In this document: positions 34,265 through 38,701 of the stretch, piece by piece
How the letters are laid out: each line of letters begins with the position of its first letter
How positions within the stretch are numbered: position 1 is the first letter of the stretch
Assembly (NCBI GenBank): GCA_902362365.1
Contig: CABIVQ010000032.1
Location: forward strand, 1 to 38,701
Source of the DNA: Clostridiaceae bacterium
GTDB lineage: Bacteria > Bacillota > Clostridia > Peptostreptococcales > Peptostreptococcaceae
Reading direction: 5' to 3'
DNA: 38,701 nt
Notes under the pieces: generated by a model
Databases searched by the model: none
Seen by the model: only the letters and a program-made list of their open reading frames with translations
What the model was told of the DNA's origin: nothing
Translations under genes and position numbers: made by a program

Positions 34265-35539
34265 ATGAATTATAGATATTTATTTGATGGAATAGATGAA
34301 AAAATTAAGCTAATTGATGGTTATTATGTAACTCCTATTAATTTTGATAATGGAGCAACTACACCACCTTTAAAAAGTGTAATGAAATTAATTCAAGATA
34401 ATATAAAAAATTATGGACCAATAGCAAGAGGCATAGGTCCAAAAGGTGAATTTTGTACTACTGAATTTGCAAAAGCTAGAGAAACTATATTAGATTTTTT
34501 TAACTTAAAAGAAAGTAATACTCATACCGTAATATATACAAAGTCTGATACTGAATCTCTAAATATGTTGGCAAATTTATTGGTAAAAAATAAAGATGAT
34601 ATGATTTTAACAACTAGAATGGAGCACCATGCAAATGATTTACCATTTAGAGGTGTAGGCAAAGTTGTTTATATAGATGTAGATAATTTAGGTAGGATTA
34701 ATATAGAAAATATAGAAGAAGAACTTATTAAATCAGAAGGAAAAATAAAACTAGTAACTATAACTGGAGCATCAAATGTAACAGGATATTTAAATCCTAT
34801 TCACGATATTGCAAAAATAGTTCACAAGTATAATGCAAAGTTAATTGTAGATGCTGCACAGCTTATAGCACATGTAAAAGTAGATATGAAAGGTAATTCT
34901 AAAGATGAAGAAATAGATTTTCTGACCTTTTCTGCTCATAAAGCGTATGCTCCATTTGGCGGAGGTGCAATAGTAGGTTTAAAAAAATATTTAAAAGATG
35001 CTACTCCATTTTTATCTGGAGGAGGATGTGTTGTGGGTGTATTTGATGAAAGTGTAATCTGGGGTACTATTCCAGAAAGATTTGAAGCGGGAACACAAAA
35101 CTTTTTTGGTGTAATAACGATGGCAAAGGCATTAAAAGATTTAAAAGAATTAGGTTTTCACAATATAGAATTACATGAAAAAAAAATTAAAGATTATCTA
35201 ATAGAGGAAATGAAAAAGATTGACAATGTTATATTATACGGTGATATAAATAATACAAGTGATAGATTAGGAGTAATAACTTTTAATGTAAAAGATAAAA
35301 ATTATGAAGATGTTGCTGTTAAAATGGCTAATGAAAAAGGTATTTCCTTGAGATGCGGTAAGTTCTGTGCACACCCATATGTAAATAGATTGTTAGGTGT
35401 AAGTGATGAAGATGCGTATAAGGATATAGTATCAGGGGAGCATAATTATGGAATGATAAGGGCTAGCTTAGGATTATATAATACAATTGAAGAAGCTAGT
35501 AAATTTATAAAAGAACTAAAATTAATCGCAAAAAACTAA
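34265..35539 (+). CDS. Class V aminotransferase, cysteine desulfurase-like
   Basis: A 424-residue PLP enzyme of fold type I. The N-terminal INFDNGATTPPLKSV is the SufS/CsdA-type start, MEHHANDLPFR carries the His that stacks on PLP, LIVDAAQLIAH holds the pyridine-binding Asp197, and TFSAHKAYAPFGGG contains the PLP Lys226. Near the C terminus RCGKFCAHPYVNRLLG offers candidate persulfide cysteines in the place of the catalytic Cys of SufS-like enzymes. No sufU, iscU or thiI lies beside it, so a role in a specialised sulfur transfer or in non-desulfurase chemistry remains open. A TTG at 34250 is in frame, but GAGGAGG fits the ATG at 34265. Single gene. Confidence 0.88.
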   Translation: MNYRYLFDGIDEKIKLIDGYYVTPINFDNGATTPPLKSVMKLIQDNIKNYGPIARGIGPKGEFCTTEFAKARETILDFFNLKESNTHTVIYTKSDTESLNMLANLLVKNKDDMILTTRMEHHANDLPFRGVGKVVYIDVDNLGRINIENIEEELIKSEGKIKLVTITGASNVTGYLNPIHDIAKIVHKYNAKLIVDAAQLIAHVKVDMKGNSKDEEIDFLTFSAHKAYAPFGGGAIVGLKKYLKDATPFLSGGGCVVGVFDESVIWGTIPERFEAGTQNFFGVITMAKALKDLKELGFHNIELHEKKIKDYLIEEMKKIDNVILYGDINNTSDRLGVITFNVKDKNYEDVAVKMANEKGISLRCGKFCAHPYVNRLLGVSDEDAYKDIVSGEHNYGMIRASLGLYNTIEEASKFIKELKLIAKN

Positions 35540-35583
35540 AAAGAATAAAAAGAAAAAATTTAAAAATTAATATCTAAATACAG

Positions 35584-35620
35584 GCATAAGCATAAATTAT
35601 ATTTGGGCTTATGCTTTTTC
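35584..35620 (+). terminator. Intrinsic terminator
   Basis: GCATAAGC (35584-35591) pairs with GCTTATGC (35607-35614), followed by TTTTTC. Confidence 0.75.
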
Positions 35621-35660
35621 TGTATTTTATGCAAATTTTACCATACATTAGGTAGAATCA

Positions 35661-35690
35661 TTGAACTTTAATTCTTTAATAGTTTATAAT
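35661..35690 (+). promoter_or_regulatory. SigA-type promoter of the two-component operon
   Basis: TTGAAC (35661-35666) and TATAAT (35685-35690) with an 18-base spacer, 37 bases before the response regulator start. Confidence 0.65.
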
Positions 35691-35726
35691 GAAAACAAGT
35701 AAGATGTAAGAAAGAGGAATTGGCCA

Positions 35727-36443
35727 ATGATTAATATAGCTATATGTGATGATGATTTGATAACCTTACACAATACTAAAGATTTAATTGAAGAATATAA
35801 GATAAAAGAGTTTAATATAAAAACTTATAGTAGTGGAGAAGAGTTATTAAAAAGCAAAAGAGAATTTGATATTATATTTTTAGATATAGATATGGGCGGT
35901 ATTAATGGTATTGAAACCGCAAAGAGGATAAGAGTTTATGATAAACAAGTAAAAATAATTTATGTTACTAATTATACAGATTATACATCTATGGCATTTA
36001 GCGTTCATGCCTTTGGATATTTAGTAAAGCCTTTGAGATTAGAAGAGGTGCATCACCAGCTTAATGAAGCTCTCTCTTATATGAAAGAAGATAAAGAAGA
36101 GTTAGTAGAATTTATTACTAACGAAGGCTTAGTTAGAATTAATTTAAATAAAATATATTACTTTGAATATCAATCAAGAAAAGTTCTTATGAAAACTAAC
36201 GATAAGATATATATTCTCAAAGAAAAAATATCAGATATAAGTTCAAGAATGAGAAGTCATGGATTTGAAATGCCACATAAAAGTTTTGTTGTAAATTTAT
36301 ATAATGTAAAATCTATTAAAGGTTATGATATATTCATGATGGATGAAAGTGTAATACCATTATCACAAAAGAAATCTACAGAATTTAGAAAGACTCTCAA
36401 TATCTACCTTAGTAATCATATTGAGAAAAACATAAGGGGGTAA
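35727..36443 (+). CDS. LytTR-family response regulator (AgrA-like)
   Basis: A 238-residue two-domain regulator. The receiver domain (1-120) has the acidic pocket CDDD (Asp8-10), the phospho-acceptor Asp53 (IIFLDIDMGG), Thr in VTNYTD and Lys in YLVKPL. The C-terminal LytTR DNA-binding domain (~130-235) has IYYFEYQSRKVLMKT, then MPHKSFVVNLYNVKSI and a final VIPLSQKKSTEFRK, all standard. AgrA/VirR-like regulators bind direct repeats upstream of virulence, bacteriocin or competence genes. GAGGAA precedes the ATG, and the sensor kinase follows immediately. Confidence 0.93.
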   Translation: MINIAICDDDLITLHNTKDLIEEYKIKEFNIKTYSSGEELLKSKREFDIIFLDIDMGGINGIETAKRIRVYDKQVKIIYVTNYTDYTSMAFSVHAFGYLVKPLRLEEVHHQLNEALSYMKEDKEELVEFITNEGLVRINLNKIYYFEYQSRKVLMKTNDKIYILKEKISDISSRMRSHGFEMPHKSFVVNLYNVKSIKGYDIFMMDESVIPLSQKKSTEFRKTLNIYLSNHIEKNIRG

Positions 36444-36448
36444 GTATT

Positions 36449-37753
36449 ATAAATAATTATATTGATATAATTGCTTTTTTACTATTACCTATAATAGGGA
36501 GTATATTTATAGTTTATGCTTGTTTTGATTTTATGAAAAAGGTAGATAGAAATATATATAAACATAAAATATTCTATATAATTGCATTTATTATTTTCAA
36601 CATTGTGCTTTTATTGACTGCTATGTCAGGAAGGTTAATATTAAATATAATAGGATTTACATGTGGAATAGTAATAATAGGGCATTTTTTATACAATGAT
36701 TTTAAAATTTACTTATTATATTACTGTATATTTGCAATTTGTTTTTTATTTATAGATCTACTTTCAACAATAGTAATACAAACATGCATTTTAGCAACTG
36801 GAGCATACTTTGTTAGTCTAGCTTATTTGCAAATTATCACTATTTTTATAATTAGGATAGTAGAGTATGTTTATATATTACTTTTTATCTCATTTATTAA
36901 TAGACGAAAAGCAAAGAAAATAAGCATAATGCAAAGCTTAAGATTCTTAGTAATACCTATATTTAGTGTAATTTATATATTGACTTTAGTTTCAATATTA
37001 CAAATTTATGCTGGATTTCAAGAGTCTGTATTATTAATAGTTAATATAGTATTGATATTAATATTAAATATTTATGTTACTCATATATTTGATGCAATAT
37101 TAAAAAATAATATTCTACAAAATGAAATTAATTTATACCACCAACAAAGTAAGTTGCAGCATAGATATTATGATAATTTAGAAAGTAAGTATATGCAGTC
37201 TAGAAAGTTAATTCACGATATTAGAAATCATTTACAATCAATTGAAAGATTGTATGAATTAAAAGACAATGATAGAGCAAAAGAATATACAAATGATATA
37301 CATATAATGCTTAATGAATTAAATCAAAAATATTATACAAGTAATCGAGTATTAAATGTAATTTTAAATGATAAGTTTCTAAGTATAAAAAATGCTGAAA
37401 TAAAATTAGATTACAAAATAGGAGATGTTAACCTTGATTTTATAAGAGAAATAGATGTGACTACAATTTTTGCGAATCTTTTAGATAATTCTATAGAAGC
37501 AGCAAGTAAAGTTGAAACAAATAGATTTATTAATTTTTATGTAAATCAATTTAATGATTTTGTAGTTATAAACATAGTTAATTCTATGAAAGATAGACCA
37601 ATTAACAAAAATAATAGATTTAAAACTACTAAAAAGAATCATGAAGGGCTTGGTATTGAAAATGTTAGAAAAACATTAGAACAATACGAGGGAACTATGG
37701 TTGTTGATTATACAGAAGACGAGTTTAAAGTTAATATTGTAATTCCAATATAA
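36449..37753 (+). CDS. AgrC-like sensor histidine kinase with non-ATG start
   Basis: Membrane sensor kinase of the HPK10 group. Six or more helices fill residues ~1-215. The phospho-acceptor His lies in SRKLIHDIRNHLQSIERL (His228 counted from ATG 36533, His256 from 36449). The N-box is ANLLDNSIEAAS, and the G-box is GLGIENVRKTLEQYEG. The first ATG (36533) would remove a hydrophobic helix encoded in frame upstream (YIDIIAFLLLPIIGSIFIVYACF). AAGGGGG at 36434-36440 is 8 bases before ATA 36449, where homologues would start MNNY. So either ATA/ATT initiates translation or the start has mutated and expression is reduced. It lies 5 bases after the regulator and 20 before a YhfC protease gene. The ligand is probably a peptide (family knowledge). 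Confidence 0.85.
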   Translation: MNNYIDIIAFLLLPIIGSIFIVYACFDFMKKVDRNIYKHKIFYIIAFIIFNIVLLLTAMSGRLILNIIGFTCGIVIIGHFLYNDFKIYLLYYCIFAICFLFIDLLSTIVIQTCILATGAYFVSLAYLQIITIFIIRIVEYVYILLFISFINRRKAKKISIMQSLRFLVIPIFSVIYILTLVSILQIYAGFQESVLLIVNIVLILILNIYVTHIFDAILKNNILQNEINLYHQQSKLQHRYYDNLESKYMQSRKLIHDIRNHLQSIERLYELKDNDRAKEYTNDIHIMLNELNQKYYTSNRVLNVILNDKFLSIKNAEIKLDYKIGDVNLDFIREIDVTTIFANLLDNSIEAASKVETNRFINFYVNQFNDFVVINIVNSMKDRPINKNNRFKTTKKNHEGLGIENVRKTLEQYEGTMVVDYTEDEFKVNIVIPI

Positions 37754-37773
37754 AAATTTAAGGGAGTGAAGGT

Positions 37774-38565
37774 ATGATAGAAAATTCAGTTATGATAGGC
37801 TTGATATTTAGTGTATTATCAGCTTTAGTTCTACCTCTAGGAATGTTTGTTTACTGTATTTTCTCAAAGAAAAAAATATTAAAACCTTTTATTGTAGGTG
37901 TTTTTGTATTTTTTATATCGCAGATGGTATTAAGAATACCTATTATATCTTATATATTACCAAATCAAATTTGGTATATTAAGTTAAGTACAAATCCATA
38001 TTTGTATGGAATATTCTTAGGGATAACAGCAGGAATATTTGAAGAAGTTGGAAGATATATAGGTTTTAAGTACTTCTTAAAGAAAAAACATAGATATATA
38101 GATGGTATATCTTTTGGACTTGGCCATTGGGGAATAGAAGCCTTGCTAATAGTAGGAATTAATGCAGCATTATTCCTTGGTGGTACAATCGCAATTAAAA
38201 GTGGAGTGGACTATAATAGCTCAGACTTATTAAGTATAATTTTTAATCAATCTTCATCAATGACTACAGTAAATGCTTTTGCTATGGGTGTAGAAAGATT
38301 ATTTACGATGAGTATTCATGTAGCACTTTCTATGATTGTATTATACGGGGTAAAATCTAAGAAAATTAAATATTTATTTATTGCAATATTAATTCATGGA
38401 ATGATTGATGCAGGTGTAGTAATTTTACCACAAATATTTAATTTAAGTATAGTAAGTATGGAAATATACGTATTCATATGGTCTTTAGTATTTTTATATT
38501 TAATATTAAAAATTAAAGATTTATATAAAAATATAGACAATTTGAAATATGAAAAACAAATATAA
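37774..38565 (+). CDS. YhfC-family intramembrane glutamic protease
   Basis: A 263-residue membrane protein with about eight helices. The protease signature is FEEVGRYIGFKYF (Glu90-Glu91-x2-Arg94), with GHWGIEALLIVG (His118, Glu122), HVALSMIVLYG and HGMIDAGVV supplying the conserved His residues in later helices, as in YhfC/CPBP-like enzymes. GGGAG precedes the ATG, and it is 20 bases after the AgrC-like kinase, in the same operon. No agrB or agrD is present in the window, so it may process a peptide signal, or act on the sensor, but this is inference. The last 136 bases of the window after it hold no recognised feature. Confidence 0.85.
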   Translation: MIENSVMIGLIFSVLSALVLPLGMFVYCIFSKKKILKPFIVGVFVFFISQMVLRIPIISYILPNQIWYIKLSTNPYLYGIFLGITAGIFEEVGRYIGFKYFLKKKHRYIDGISFGLGHWGIEALLIVGINAALFLGGTIAIKSGVDYNSSDLLSIIFNQSSSMTTVNAFAMGVERLFTMSIHVALSMIVLYGVKSKKIKYLFIAILIHGMIDAGVVILPQIFNLSIVSMEIYVFIWSLVFLYLILKIKDLYKNIDNLKYEKQI

Positions 38566-38701
38566 GACTACTTGGTTTTGTTAATTAGATATGATGAGAA
38601 TTATTCTCGAATTGATAAATAAACCGATAGGTTAAATTAAGTTTCATATTTTTAAAAATTTGCATGGCAAACAAGCCTAACGAAATTATAAAATTTTTAG
38701 G

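Noticed and set aside
1..38701. CRISPR arrays, tRNA or rRNA genes, and insertion sequence transposases.
   Set aside because: No regularly spaced direct repeats, no cloverleaf with CCA-like end, no rRNA segments and no DDE transposase motifs were found.

Overview
The window comes from a low-GC, anaerobic, spore-forming Firmicute. Protein content (class I hybrid cluster protein, single-cluster ferredoxin, DUF2935, cysteine-rich spore-type proteins, many TTG/GTG starts with strong AGGAGG sites) suggests Clostridia, most likely Peptostreptococcaceae (a Clostridioides/Paraclostridium/Romboutsia-like genome). That placement is inference. No rRNA, tRNA or CRISPR array was seen.

Layout. 0-3.6 kb: a small winged-helix protein, then a redox group of hybrid cluster protein (hcp), a cupin, a chimeric remnant of a second hcp-cupin copy, and a 4Fe-4S ferredoxin. 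3.9-8.2 kb (minus strand): a tyrosine recombinase followed by a 916-residue partner protein of unknown type, driven from one clear promoter; this looks like a recombination or mobile module. 8.5-17.4 kb: a decay zone. Intact genes (DUF2935 protein, TIGR00300-type ornithine cyclodeaminase-like enzyme, BFD-like Fe-S protein, HPr paralogue, one orphan) alternate with broken ones: an ABC exporter with a stop and a frameshift, a GH25 lysozyme with two frameshifts, a 5'-truncated cytosine permease (codB), a cytosine deaminase (codA) with four lesions, and a small broken ORF.

17.6-22.4 kb: the most distinctive part, a cluster of cysteine-rich proteins that are probably spore surface components. A minus-strand gene with a good SigK-type promoter faces a five-gene plus-strand run. 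The first two plus-strand proteins are paralogues of each other. The next three share a repeated module that begins with a Cys-Cys-Cys triplet. A further cysteine-rich coiled-coil protein lies at 31.6 kb, and its leader carries an inverted repeat like the one in the leader of the cluster.

22.4-38.6 kb: housekeeping and membrane functions. These are an M20 amidohydrolase; a GlpA-like FAD/Fe-S oxidoreductase with a partner flavoprotein; a MarR-MATE efflux operon with an operator over its promoter; a small zinc-ribbon protein; a NatA-like ATPase with an ABC-2 permease fused to a CPBP protease; a GntR-ABC (YtrA-like) operon with a near-textbook operator; a cysteine desulfurase-like enzyme; and an AgrA/AgrC-like two-component system followed by a YhfC-family intramembrane protease. 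The sensor kinase lacks an ATG at its natural start. Most units end in clear intrinsic terminators, so operon limits are well defined.
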